Part shown: in pieces, positions 42,999 to 54,125 of the stretch
Position numbering within the stretch: the first letter of the stretch is position 1
How the letters are laid out: each line of letters begins with the position of its first letter
Origin: Nephrocerus scutellatus
Lineage: Eukaryota > Arthropoda > Insecta > Diptera > Pipunculidae
Direction: 5' to 3'
Length of the DNA stretch: 64,000 nucleotides
Assembly: GCA_947095585.1 (NCBI GenBank)
Contig: OX352763.1
Location: 63,769,016-63,833,015 of the forward strand
Translations under genes and position numbers: made by a program
Notes under the pieces: generated by a model
Database searches by the model: none
The model's input: only the letters and a program-made list of their open reading frames with translations
Told to the model about the DNA's origin: nothing

Positions 42999-43349
42999 GA
43001 GGGGTTAATGTAACCCGGGAAGACTGGGATTCCTCAGACTCCCCGGAAGCAGGCAACGATGAAGCGCATTACACAGGCACTCTCGCTGCAAGACCGTTGA
43101 ACGGGACAATAGTGCCCATCCGACAAGAGGTGACCCTGTCTAGCAGAATTCAACGGATCTAGAGGAGACAACCTCGATAAAAAATCCTCAATCCAAGGTG
43201 AGACACTTACGCTGAGGGATGAATGGCCATGAGGATTTTGGTTGCTAGCACGGGACTCCGGATACCTGGTACCCTCCGGCTTAAAGTGACCTTACCACAG
43301 CAAGAGGCTCTGCGGTGGTGGACCTTCCTTTCCTCACAAAATTATACTT

Positions 43350-44549
43350 ATGGATAGTACACAAAATAATTCAAATCTTGAGTACGGTGCTCCTCCAAAC
43401 GCGTCAATCTCAGAAGCCAAGGACCACTCAGGTCCTAACTCTGAGAACGATGATAACAACTACGACAGCACAGACTCGTCGACAATAACCGTGGACTACG
43501 TCCCTGCACAAGGCTCCAACGTGACAAAATGCTCGGAAAACATGTCCACATCGACTACCTCTGACTTAAGAGAAGGACTGAAAAGTCTTGACCTTGAGGA
43601 CAGACAGAAAAAAAGAATGCACTTAGGTGGGGCGGCAAGGAAGCGACTCACGTTCCTAAAATCGGGGCTCACCCACGACGAGGCATTGACTATGTGCCAG
43701 ACCAAAATCAAAGACAGGAAGACTGACACGAAAACCAAACGAGTTCGATCCGACGACCCCAAAAACCCGCCAAAGCGAGACAAACCTACGCACATCCCCA
43801 CAAAAGTAACCGAAACACCCAGCACCACTGCAAATACAGGTTCGGGTCAAGGTGATGAAAAAGTGGTGGCAAGCGGATCTGGGACAATGCCACGATACAG
43901 TGACGTCACGAAAGCCATCAGGTTGGCGATTACCGACCAGGGTTTTCCTGATGTCAGACTGGAAACGGCACAGATGTCACAAATTCAAGACTCCATTATG
44001 GACGCAGTAGCTGAGCTCCCACTCGATGGCATAAGCCCTAACTTCCTGGGCTGCAGACCAAAGAATGGGTGGCTATCAGTAAACTGCGCAGATGAAGACA
44101 CGGCAACATGGCTCACCAAGACTACCCCAAGTCTAATACCATGGCCAAATGCCAGCCTAAAGATTGTTGGAGAGGAAGATATACCACGTAATCAAATTGT
44201 TTACGTATATCTTCCTCACAGCAGAAACGAACCGAATGAAAAAATTCGCAGGCGCCTAGTGGTCCAAAACAGAGAGCTAAGGAATGCGGATTGGAAGATA
44301 CTCCGAAGAAAAGACAGAGAAAAGGAGTCTCTCCAATGGACCATCTCAGCCTCCCCAAAAATTGCTGAGAACCTTAAAGGCTCAAATTACGAAATCAACT
44401 GGCTCTTCGGGTCTGTTTATTTCAGGCTCAAAAAAGACCACGAAAAGGAGAAAGCAGATGCGAAAGTGGTACACTACAAGGCTCCACCAAAACCAGGGCA
44501 ATCAAGTCTCTCAGGAAGACTATCAACACCCAACAACAACTACCATTAA
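43350..44549 (+). CDS. LINE-D ORF1 protein (intact)
   Basis: 399 codons from ATG to stop, the longest intact TE protein of its kind in the window. The N-terminal third is acidic and serine-rich (SENDDNNYDSTDSSTITV), then a basic stretch (DRQKKRMHLGGAARKRLTF, KDRKTDTKTKRVRSDDPK). The C-terminal half (about 180-375) is a folded domain: AIRLAITDQGFPDVRLETAQ, FLGCRPKNGWLSVNCADE, NEKIRRRLVVQNRELRNADW, GSVYFRLKKDHE. This resembles the DUF4780-type domain seen in insect LINE ORF1s. A role as RNA-binding chaperone is inferred. No zinc knuckle is seen. Confidence 0.82.
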   Translation: MDSTQNNSNLEYGAPPNASISEAKDHSGPNSENDDNNYDSTDSSTITVDYVPAQGSNVTKCSENMSTSTTSDLREGLKSLDLEDRQKKRMHLGGAARKRLTFLKSGLTHDEALTMCQTKIKDRKTDTKTKRVRSDDPKNPPKRDKPTHIPTKVTETPSTTANTGSGQGDEKVVASGSGTMPRYSDVTKAIRLAITDQGFPDVRLETAQMSQIQDSIMDAVAELPLDGISPNFLGCRPKNGWLSVNCADEDTATWLTKTTPSLIPWPNASLKIVGEEDIPRNQIVYVYLPHSRNEPNEKIRRRLVVQNRELRNADWKILRRKDREKESLQWTISASPKIAENLKGSNYEINWLFGSVYFRLKKDHEKEKADAKVVHYKAPPKPGQSSLSGRLSTPNNNYH

Positions 44550-44683
44550 AAATACTACCAAACCAGACCAGGCTCAACGGTCCAAAAAACATGGCCTAGC
44601 AGCAGCAAGACCGACAAAGTCCACCGAGACCACGACAACACAGGGCTCTCAAGACAAGCCGGTTAGCCTTAAAAATAACCAAA

Positions 44684-45973
44684 ATGCTGAAGTGCGTGCA
44701 GATAAATCTGCATAAATCCAAGGCAGCAACCGCCAACCTATGCCTGCTCTTCGCAGCCAAAAACTGGGACATAGCTCCCATCCAAGAACCATGGACCAAA
44801 TACGAAAAAATTCTGGGAATACCAAACAATATAGGTAAGTTGATTTACAGCAAAGGGAACGAAAGACCAAGGACAGCAATCCTATGTCGCCACTCGTTCA
44901 ACATTTACTCTCTAAATCAATTTATTTCCAGAGACCTATTCGCGATCTCCCTAGAGACGGCCATTAACACCGGAAGCAAGAGCACCATCAATTTTGCCGC
45001 TGCCTACTTCCCGGAAGAAGAAGAAGACCCCCCTCCGGAAATAACACAGAGCTTTGCAGAATACTGCATAGCTCACAGACAGAGATTCGTGATCGGATGC
45101 GATGCAAATTCTCACCACACAGTCTGGGGAAGCACCGACACAAACACAAGAGGTGAGCAACTGCTAAACTATTGCTTAACAAATAATATTATTATAAATA
45201 ATGTGGGGAATAATGCAACCTTCATAAACGCCATCAGGAGAGAGGTACTGGACCTTACCCTGTCAGACGCAGGTACGGCCAGCACGATCCAAAACTGGCA
45301 CGTAGTGAAAGAGGCATCATTCTCCGATCACATGTATATCAACTTCAATATCGAAACACCCCACAGGGTTCAATCTCTAATAAGAACCCCTAAACACATT
45401 AACTGGCAAGTCTTTCAAGACACACTCCAAGCTAACCTAACAGGCTTCAGTAACCCAATTAGAACAATTGCAGAATTAGATAGCACTGCAAACGACCTTA
45501 CCGAGGCAATCATGAATGCCTACCATACAAGCTGCCCCGCAGTACGAGTCAGAGGCACGAGGGATGTTCCATGGTGGAACCACGATCTCGAGGCCAAAAG
45601 AAGAGAGGTCAGAAAACTTTTCAACAAGGCTAAACGGTCAAACAACTGGACGGCCTATCGAACCTCCCTTACTAGATATAACGCTGCACTACGAGTCAGA
45701 GGCACGAGGGATGTTCCATGGTGGAACCACGATCTCGAGGCCAAAAGAAGAGAGGTCAGAAAACTTTTCAACAAGGCTAAACGGTCAAACAACTGGACGG
45801 CCTATCGAACCTCCCTTACTAGATATAACGCTGCACTAAGAAACAGCAAAACGAACAGTTGGAGAGAATTTTGCGAAAGTATTGACAAACTACCAACAGC
45901 ATGTCGACTACACAAAGCTCTCTCTCTCGACCATAAAAATCCACTCGAATCAGTTAAAAAAACCAAACGGTGA
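44684..45973 (+). pseudogene. LINE-D ORF2, endonuclease part
   Basis: Starts MLKCVQINLHKSKAATANL, typical of the AP-type endonuclease of this group. It contains IAPIQEPWTKYEK (E), FVIGCDANSHHTVWGS (D-x-N), EVLDLTLSDAG and SFSDHMYINF (D-H). The linker then carries VPWWNHDLEAKRREVRKLF twice in tandem (see the 147-bp repeat). The open frame ends at 45973 by a slip in an A-run near 45957-45962. Reverse transcriptase continues in the next frame. Confidence 0.88.
45544..45837 (+). repeat. 147-bp in-frame tandem duplication in LINE-D ORF2
   Basis: 45544-45690 recurs at 45691-45837, identical by eye, adding 49 residues (starting RVRGTRDVPWWN). It lies between endonuclease and RT. The frame is kept. 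Confidence 0.92.
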
Positions 45974-48366
45974 ATTGACATCCAACAGACTAGAAACTCT
46001 TTACTGCCTAATAAAAAGTCATTTCCCCAACTGCCGAATACTAGGCAACCAAGAAGAAAACGAGGACATTAACACAAACCTCTACCTTATCCCCGCGGAA
46101 GCTTACAGACTCTCAAACAAAATCTTCACCACTGAAGGAATTCGATGGGCAGTAAATTCCTTCGGCCCCTACAAATCCCCAGGAGGAGACGGAATATACC
46201 CGATACTCCTACAACGCGGTTTGCACCTATTAGAATCTCTACTCGTAAAACTCTATAAATCCAGCTATAGCCTAGAATATGTACCAAGGTGCTGGAGAGT
46301 TGTACGAGTGATTTTCTCACCAAAGGTAGGGAAGAAATCCCCCGAGGATACAAGGTCATACAGGCCTATCAGCCTTACATCATTTATTCTCAAATCCATG
46401 GAAAAAATCTTAGGTCACTACATAAGATCTAATATACTCCAATCAAATCCACTTAACCCTAGCCAACACGCATATCAAGCTGGGAAATCAACAGAAACAG
46501 TCCTCCACGACCACTAAAATCGAAGATACACTCCGAAGCAAAGAGATGTTACTATGCGCCTTCATCGACATCCAAGGCGCTTTCGACAACACTAACTTCG
46601 AAGTAATTCAAGCACAAGCTAGAACAAGGAGAATAGATTCCTCTATCATAGGTTGGGTCATGTGCATGCTAAGGGGTAGGAAAATTCGGGCCTCATTTGG
46701 TGACGAAACCATCACAATAGCGGCAACAAGAGATTGCCCACAAGGAGGCGTTTTATCACCACTCTTGTGGCTACTGGTAATGGATCAGTTGCTAGACAGG
46801 CTTAAGAACAATCTTATCACAAATATTGGCTATGCGGATGATCTAGTCCTATTGGTTCGAGGTAAATTCGAAAGCACGATAACAGAGCGCATGCAATTAG
46901 CTCTCAAAATAGTAAACGAATGATGCCGGGAGGTAGACCTAAGTGTCAACCCAGATAAAATCGTATGCACCGTTTTCACAAAAAGAAGGAGAACAACTCT
47001 TCCCGTCGTAAGATTCCAAGGCAAAATACTCCAAATAATGCCTGAAGCAAAATACCTGGGGGTAATGTTTGATCAAAAACTAACATGGAACTCCCACATA
47101 TCATACATCACCAACAAAGCTAACAAAGCTTACTTGACTTGCCAACGCATGTTCAGCAAAACGTGGGGAGCAAACCCGCAAGTTACTCTATGGCTATACC
47201 AAAGCATTATCAGGCTTAGGCTCAATTACGCAGCCCTGATATGGTGGCCAAAAACAGAGCAGTGGAAAACATGCTCAAAACTCAGTAAAATTCAAAGATT
47301 AATATGTCTTAATGCAACAGGAGCCATCAAAACTTGCCCAACAGCAGCACTAGAAAAAATACTGGGACTCACACCTCTTCACTTACACATCAAAAGTGAA
47401 GCAGGAGCAAGAGCCATCTCACTCAAGGTAACCAACCAACTCAAAGTCAATAGACCAGGACATACAAGCATCATCACAAAAATCAATTTGGGAAGCGAAT
47501 TCGTCCTCCAATCAGACTCAATGATAAAAACCACTAATTTCCAAAGGAACTTCTCAGTAAAAGTACCGGACCGCAATCAAGTTGAAAATATCATAAATAA
47601 CCTCCCCAATCATGCACCTATCTGGTACACAGATGGATCCAAAACGAACTCAGGAACAGGGGCAGGGGTATTCGGACCCAGACTCAAATTACGAATACCC
47701 CTAGGAAAATCCCCAACCGTTTTCCAGGCAGAAACAACAGCATTAGAAGCCTGCACACTAGTATGTATAAAGAGAAATTATAGAAGAACCGAGATCTATA
47801 TGATCTCCGATAGTCAGGCCGCTTTACTAGCGCTAAAAGGCCCGGTTTTCAATTCAAAAACAACGTGGAGCTGCTACTGCCACCTAAACGAACTGGCAAA
47901 AACCAATAAGGTCAACCTGATGTGGTCCCCAGGCCATTCAGGCATTTATGGGAACGAGACAGCAGACCTCTGCGCAAGAGTGGGCAAACAACGCTATCGA
48001 GGCTGAATGGGAATCATCAACTACGATGAAACAAACCAAAAAGCTTCTCAAATACAACATCAAAAATATAAACAAAGCAATCAAGCCAAACCGACAAACA
48101 ATGAGATCCTTTGTCTGGTACATGACAGGACATGGTCCATTTAATGGCCACTTAACAAAAATGGGGAAATCTCAGACAGATCGCTGCCGCTTTTTGCGGC
48201 GAGGCAGAGGAGACGCCAGAACACATACTATTTATATGTGATGCCCTCACCCGGAAAAGACTTCAATACCTCAAGGCTCATACAGTTCTATGGCAGAATG
48301 CCAGACCTATCGACCTGGCGGATATATTGGCACTTATAACAAGACTAGGCCACCACATAATGTGGT
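45974..48366 (+). pseudogene. LINE-D ORF2, reverse transcriptase and RNase H
   Basis: RT fingers: GPYKSPGGDGIYPILLQRG, PKVGKKSPEDTRSYRPISL (45974-46517). A frameshift follows, then the palm: CAFIDIQGAFDNTNF, CPQGGVLSPLLW and GYADDLVLL (Y-A-D-D at 46831-46842). A TGA at 46921 interrupts, with CREVDLSVNP following in the same frame. The thumb and RNase H are in 47038-48006: WYTDGSKTNSGTGAG, QAETTALEAC, ISDSQAALLAL, WSPGHSGIYGNETAD, with all D-E-D residues. A C-terminal CCHC-like motif (EETPEH region, about 48180-48240) is frame-shifted. Confidence 0.87.
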
Positions 48367-48429
48367 AGACATCTGGGACGCACAATAGACCTTAAGGTCG
48401 CAGTGCACACGGCTTCTCAGCCCACCAAC

Positions 48430-48446
48430 AATAACATAACATAACA
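48430..48446 (+). repeat. (CATAA)n tail of LINE-D
   Basis: AATAACATAACATAACA ends the element just before the right 259-bp repeat. Short tandem tails replace poly(A) in several I/LOA-type LINEs. Confidence 0.7.
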
Positions 48447-48705
48447 TAATGTGAAGAATTTTGTTCCTCACAGTATTATTGTTGCATCGTTTTTGGCTGT
48501 TGCAGCTGCTGTGTTTGCAGCTTCTGTTAACCGTTGACAGACTATCGAACCTGACTGTAAATCATAACTGATGTGAGTTTTGATTGATTCGCCTTGCGGT
48601 CAAATTAGTAGAATGGTTTGACAATCAAATCAACAGTCAAACACTAATTTCGGAGAGAAATGATGGACACCAACAAAAAGATCGTTTGTTGCTCATTCTT
48701 GCAAT
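48447..48705. repeat. Right 259-bp direct repeat flanking LINE-D
   Basis: Second copy of 42740-42998. After it the flanking DNA continues (CGTCTTGTATTTTTTC), which is the sequence that would follow the left copy before insertion. Confidence 0.85.
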
Positions 48706-48928
48706 CGTCTTGTATTTTTTCATAATATCCACCAATTTGCGATATCCATAATTTTTTTCACGTGTGACCTAGTCGTGGCTCATTATGTCCCACAAATAGC
48801 GGTTATTTTCGTAGGTGCACACAAATTCTTCTGTCTTTATCCATGTCCATAAAGTCCCTTCACGTTAAAAATTACAGCTAACTGACGATTTTGTGTACAT
48901 AAAAAAAACATGGCGGCTGACTGACAGT
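48706..48928. other. Unannotated flanking DNA
   Basis: A short stretch between LINE-D and Gypsy-3. No ORF or recognisable element is evident. It continues the non-coding DNA left of LINE-D. Confidence 0.5.
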
Positions 48929-50214
48929 TGTAACGAAGTTGCCTATCAGCAACTACGCCATAAACCATATGGCTAATAATTTTATTCAAATATATATATA
49001 TATATATGTAATGTGTGCGCACAACTCATATGCAATTCATGGTGCCGGTAAAATAATCATAATAATAAGTATAGTCAATATATATATATAAAATGTGCAC
49101 AAAAACTGAATTTCATGGCGCCGGTCAAAATATATACATACGTACATATACACGTATAAATTTTCAAAATAATTTCTTGAGTAACAAGTTAGGAATATCA
49201 GCGTAGTAAGCAATCATGTAAGCATAACTCATTAAACAGGCATGCTACTAGGCATTGATATTAAGATATATTCTTGGATTACTCAAGTGAGTCAATAGCG
49301 CCAGCGGAGAGCTATGAGCTGGAAATCTCTAGTTACCGAGTTCATACCCCGGTATTGACTCGGATTTTTTTAAATTTTAATATCACATATAGTAAAATAT
49401 TCATTCGGCCCTATGTCTCTATAATAAAAGAAAAGGCTTGTAGTTGTTATAAACAAGGGAGAAAAGGGTATATTCGTATAAAATTGCATTATTAAATAAA
49501 CAATAAATAATCGGTCAATGATTGTTAGAAATTTCCTTTTGGTTTGGAATATAAATATAATTCTCAACAAGCAATTACTTTTTATTAAAAACATAGGGAC
49601 CGAAAATTCAGTATAATCAGAGAAATATACTCCAAAAAAACCAAACTCGGTGTATTTCTTTCTGCGTTCTACACGAACAAAGGAAAGAAACTTCCCACAC
49701 TGAAAGCGGTTAAAGTCTCTCAACGTTCTGCACGAACACCTTTTTGAAGGGAACAGTAATCTACTGAACCCCATAAATATAACGCAGCTCGCCTAATATT
49801 TTATTAAGAGATAAGTAGATTTTATCGCCTTCTCTTACTAACTGATTGCACCCTGGCTGGAAGTCGACAAGCAATACCCGCAGTGCAAAATAAGTAGATT
49901 TTATCGCCTTTACGTCACTGATGGTATGTTCTGCCGAAACTCCTCGTGGGCTTGTAAGGGATAAGTAGATTTTATCGCTTTTTCTTACTTGCGCCATAGT
50001 CTACTGACCGGCATTGCACTTGATGGGAAGTAAGTAGATTTAATCGCCTCTTCCTCATTAAAGCCCATTATGGTCAATCGCATATAGCGGAGAATAGGTG
50101 ACTTCAGTCTGCCTTTCCCCACTATAGCCAGTTATTTTTCAGTCGACTGAGAAGTCCGACTGTGGTATAGGGTATTGGATGCGCCAATCTCCTATATAGG
50201 CGAATACCTCTATA
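48929..50214 (+). repeat. Gypsy-3 first LTR (3'-truncated)
   Basis: Begins TGTAACGAAGTTGCC like the second LTR at 56520 and follows it to GTATTGGATGCGCC...CTCTATA. It lacks about the last 260 bases present in the second LTR, and the primer site is absent. A deletion joins it almost directly to gag. It has about 680 bases (49409-50085) that the second LTR lacks, including a GATAAG-type repeat cluster. Alternating AT runs occur near 48990-49006. Confidence 0.87.
49810..50048. promoter_or_regulatory. Cluster of four GATAAGTAGATTTTATCGCC motifs
   Basis: Near-identical 20-mers lie at 49810, 49889, 49960 and 50029, spaced 79, 71 and 69 bases. Each complete copy is a loose palindrome with GATAA facing TTATC around GTAGATT. 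The flanks are unrelated, so the core itself seems conserved. It may be a repeated binding site, for example for a GATA-type factor (inference). Confidence 0.6.
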
Positions 50215-50236
50215 ATATAGTCAAGTTTTTTTGGCA

Positions 50237-51654
50237 ATGGCAACCACAGACACTGGACTGAGTGCATCTGGGGTGTACTCTTTACGAAAAGAAGAGTTGA
50301 TCAGCGAACTGGAACGTCGTGGCATAGACCAGACAGGAACCGTAGATGAACTACGAAAGAAATTAGCAGCTGAATTAAATAAGTTCAAATCTTGTGAAGA
50401 CCTGCGGACTGGGGAAACAGCAGCAACCAACAGAAAAATGGCCGAAATTCCCATAGTCATACACCCAGCAGTAGATGTAAGTACTTCGCAGCCGCTAGCC
50501 TATCGTCCATCTGACTCTGATTTCATGGATAAAGTTAGGAAATGGAATGTAAGGTACGATGGAGGTACAAACAACCCAATAGAATTTTTGGAACGCGTGG
50601 AACAGTTGCCTCTTGACAGAATTGTACGCACGCTACCCGAATTACTAAAAGGGAAGGGTACAGAAACAATAAAGAATTGCTTAATAGCTGGGACACATTT
50701 AGCGAAGAACTGCGCCGTTTCTTTTTACCTCCACGGTTCTACTCACAACTACTAGACCGCATTCGAAATCGAACACAGGGTAATAAAGAAAAGGGGAAAG
50801 ATTTTATCACCGCGATTCAGGCCGTGATGAGATGGCATACTTCCCTCATAACCGACGAGAAGCTGCAGCGAATTTATGATAACTTGCGCCCTGAATACCG
50901 GTATTACATTAAACGCCGAGAATTCACAAATTTGTCAGAACTCACCACCCTCATCGAGAACTTCGAGTGTTTGACGACCGAACAACATTCGTCACGGCCT
51001 ACGCAGATGTCGAATCGGCAAGTACCACTACGCCCTACTGCACCACCATTTCGTCATACAGCACCACCGTTTCAACCAGCAGTCGTATCACACACACATT
51101 ATAGTCCACGAGCACCCCAGCAGGTGCCCGTTCCATACCAGACGACCATCCAGTCAGCTCGACCAATCTTCGCACCGGTTCAACAAACCAACGATGTAAC
51201 ATATCCGCATCATGCCAGTAATGTCACATACCCTATCGTGGTCAACGATGTAACATATCCGCATCATGCCAGTAATGTCACATACCCTATCGTGGCCAAC
51301 GATGTAACATATCCGCATCATGCCAGTAATGTCACATACCCTATCGTGGCCAACGATGTAATATATCCGCATCATGCCAGTAATGTCACATACCCTATCG
51401 TGGCCAACGATGTAACATATCCCCAGCATACCAGCCAGATCAACGACCAGATACCCACCATTGGTATACCACGAACCAGCGCATATAAACGGAAAACCCA
51501 TTTTGGAAAGTGCGGTCAACCAGGGCATGTTCGAAAGAAATGCCACAGGCACCACTGTTCTGTTCATACTGCGGCGTATATGGTATACAGCACCACAACG
51601 GTCAATGTAGACCGGGGAAACGCCAGCGGGCCGTCCAATCCCATGAGGCATTAG
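50237..51654 (+). pseudogene. Gypsy-3 Gag, copy 1 (SAP domain, frameshifted)
   Basis: Starts MATTDTGLSASG. Residues 14-48 resemble a SAP domain (YSLRKEELISELERRG, TVDELRKKL), a DNA-binding helix pair. The Gag core follows (VRKWNVRYDGGTNNPIEFLE; in the next frame FSEELRRFFLPPRFYSQ, IQAVMRWHTSLITDEKL). One A is missing in AATAAAGAATTG near 50670 relative to copy 2, which shifts the frame. A proline-rich part and a 54-bp repeat follow. The last motif KCGQPGHVRKKC is a zinc knuckle that lacks its first cysteine (FGKC where CxxC is expected). Confidence 0.87.
51190..51436 (+). repeat. 54-bp coding minisatellite in Gypsy-3 Gag, copy 1
   Basis: Five starts at 51190, 51244, 51298, 51352 and 51406. 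Each unit encodes NDVTYPHHASNVTYPIVA (18 residues), itself two related halves. The last is partial. The opposite strand is also open through the repeat because of the base pattern, but this is not taken as a gene. Confidence 0.92.
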
Positions 51655-51699
51655 ACGTCCCAGACCCGACTGTCCTCAGTCACGCCTGATACACATTAC

Positions 51700-53170
51700 C
51701 AATTGAATGTTACAATAAACAATATAATGCCGTCATCGACACTGGGGCAGGGAAATCATGCATCGGAAAAACGATACAGCAAGTCTACAGACCAACCAAG
51801 TACCAGTTAGACCGATAGCTATGACTTTCGCCTTAGCCAACAAATCTACAGTCACTGCTCGTCAGGCATATATGATTCAATTGAAATGGGAAGGCCAAAC
51901 GTACACCCAAGAGTTTGTCTTCATACCAGAACTGATGGACAAGTTCCTAATAGGAACCGATTTCCTATCGAAATTTAGTTTCACCATTAACAAAGGAAAA
52001 AATACAATAATAGCACGAACCGAACCTAGTCAACTAGTAAATCAAAGTCCGAAAAGCAGCAATTGGACAAATTCCTGGCCACCAAATTACCACAGTTTGA
52101 AAATATTAAAGGACCCACCAGTGTTACCTAGCATGAGATTCGACTCAAACACCAGTGGCCGTTCAAACAGCGATACATGCCAAGAAACCCCGCGATGCAA
52201 GCGATTATTAACGAAGAGATCGACCAATTATTGGCAGAAGGGAAAATCGAATCATCCAACAGTCTATATAGCTCACCCATCGTGTTGGTCAAGAAGAAGC
52301 AGGGTACCTGGAGGCTATGTGTTGACTATCGACAATTAAACGAAATCTCAATCAAAGATGCATATCCGCTACCACAGATTAACCACACACTCGACAAGCT
52401 CAAAGGAGCCAAATACATTTCTACGATCGACCTCAAGCAAGGCAGATACCGCTGAAGGCAACAAGTCGACCATACCGTTTCTGGTCGAGGACTCTACCAG
52501 TGGAAAGTCATGCCGTTTGGGTTACACTCAGCCCCTGCTACTTTTCAACGACTGCTCGACAGGATTATCAGTCCGGAATTGGAACCGTACGCGTTCGCCT
52601 ACTTGGATGATATCATTGTCATCGGTAGCACTTTCGCTGAGCATATGACTGCTCTAACCGAGGTATTTAAACGCTTGGAATTGGCCAGACTTAAGATCAA
52701 GGCTGAGAAATGTGAGTTCCGCAAGGCAGAAATGCGATGATGGACATATGGTCAATCAGAGTGGTATTCACACAGATCCCGAAAAAATTGAAGCAGTTAA
52801 ATCGCTGGTACCCCCACGAAACATAAAAGAACTGCGTCGCATTATTGGAATTGCATCATGGTATCGACGCTTCGTCCCAAATTTTTCGACCATCACTTTA
52901 CCTCTAACCAAATTATTAAAAAAGAACCAGAAGTGGTCGTGGGGAGAAGCCCAAAAAGAAGCATTTGAAAAGTTGAAAACGAAACTCACTGAGGCACCAG
53001 TTCTTGCCTGTCCTGATTTTACCAGACAGTTCATCCTGCAAACGGACGCTAGCGCCGGTGGACTTGGAGCGGTACTATGGCAGACAATAAACAACCAGGA
53101 GCGAGTGATCGCATACGCTAGTCGAACGCTTACAGACGCTGAGCGAAATTACTCAGTCACCGAAAGGGAG
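51700..53170 (+). pseudogene. Gypsy-3 protease and reverse transcriptase, copy 1
   Basis: Protease YNAVIDTGAGKSCIG (aspartate codon at 51738) and FLIGTDFLSKFSF. RT: SLYSSPIVLVKKKQGTWRL, STIDLKQG (motif A), then after a frame change MPFGLHSAPATFQRLLDRI and FAYLDDIIVI (Y-L-D-D at 52600-52611). It continues as HTDPEKIEAVKSL and IIGIASWYRRFVPNF. Frame changes near 52150, 52450-52510 and 52735; most are shared with copy 2, but an 8-base loss near 52443 is private. Confidence 0.87.
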
Positions 53171-54125
53171 TGTTTAGCGGTAGTATGGGGTATACGGAAA
53201 ATGAGACCATACCTAGAAGGGTATCATTTCCTGATGATCAGTCTCATCAATCGCTACATAGCATCGATAACCCATCTGGACGACTGGCGCGCTGGGCCAT
53301 AGAGTTACAACAACATGACTTCGAGATTCGTTATCGAAAGGGGTCATCTAATACTGTGGCAGACGTCTTGTCTAGACACCCCACCGAGGAGCCCCGAATA
53401 CAAATATTATTACCTGTTACTGAAACCTGTTCGTGGTATGACTCCAAGATCCAGGCAGTCACCACGATACCAGAGGACAACCCCGAATACCAGGTCCTCG
53501 ACAAAACCCTATACAGACACATCTATAGCTCAACCTGTTACACCGAAACCGCTCAATCTGCATGGAAGATTTGCGTCCCCAAACCATTGCGTCAACAAGT
53601 CTTGGAAGAAAATCACACAGATGTGACCGCTGGCCACATGGGAATAGCAAAAACTATTGCCCGGATTGCGGGTACCTACTATTGGCCGGTATTATTTCGC
53701 GACGTCACGCGATTTGTCCGGAGATGCCCTACGTCCATAGAATACAAGGTACCAACTTGCAAACCCGCTGGAAAAATGTATACGACTGCCGCTAACCATC
53801 CATGGGAAATTGTATGCTCTGAATTTGTAGGACCTCTGCCACGTTCGACTAAGGGAAACACGATGATACTCGTTTTCTACGACAAGTTTTCGAAATGGGC
53901 AGAAGTCATGGCTTTGCACGATGCCACAACCCCCGCGTTGATAAGAGGATTCAGGGAACGGATACTTAGCCAGTATGGCTGCCCAAAATTGTTAATTACT
54001 GTCAACGGTACGCAATACAGAAGTAGACAGTTCCAAAATCTGCTCGCGCAATTACAAATAAAGCAAAGGCTTACGCCGCCATATACGCCGCAAGCCAACC
54101 CAACTGAAAGGATGATCCGCGTCAC
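53000..54125 (+). pseudogene. Gypsy-3 RNase H and truncated integrase, copy 1
   Basis: RNase H: LQTDASAGGLGAVLWQ, SVTERECLAVVWGI (then a frame slip near 53230), RLARWAIEL, RYRKGSSNTVADVLSRH. Integrase: HTDVTAGHMGIAKT (H-H), RFVRRCPTSIEYK (C-C pair incomplete), IVCSEFVGPLPRS, LLITVNGTQYRS and TPQANPTERM. The first catalytic residue reads E instead of D and the second reads V instead of D, so catalysis is ruled out on known integrase chemistry. The reading leaves integrase sequence right after RVTK at about 54126. Confidence 0.87.

Larger units (their letters stand above)
42999..48446 (+). mobile_element. LINE-D: LOA-like LINE with RNase H
   Basis: A 5.4-kb element with a 5' UTR (42999-43349), ORF1 (43350-44549), ORF2 (44684 to about 48366) and a CATAA-repeat tail (48430-48446). 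ORF2 has endonuclease, reverse transcriptase and RNase H, which places it in the I/LOA/R1 group. The ORF1 type and endonuclease motifs suggest LOA/Baggins-like (from memory of the family). ORF1 is intact. ORF2 has one nonsense codon and several frameshifts. Confidence 0.88.

Noticed and set aside
51154..51651. 165-codon antisense ORF with a repeated CYIVGHDRVCDITGMM peptide (also at 59531-60040)
   Set aside because: It is the complement of the 54-bp Gag minisatellite. A repeat whose length is a multiple of three keeps the opposite strand open by chance.
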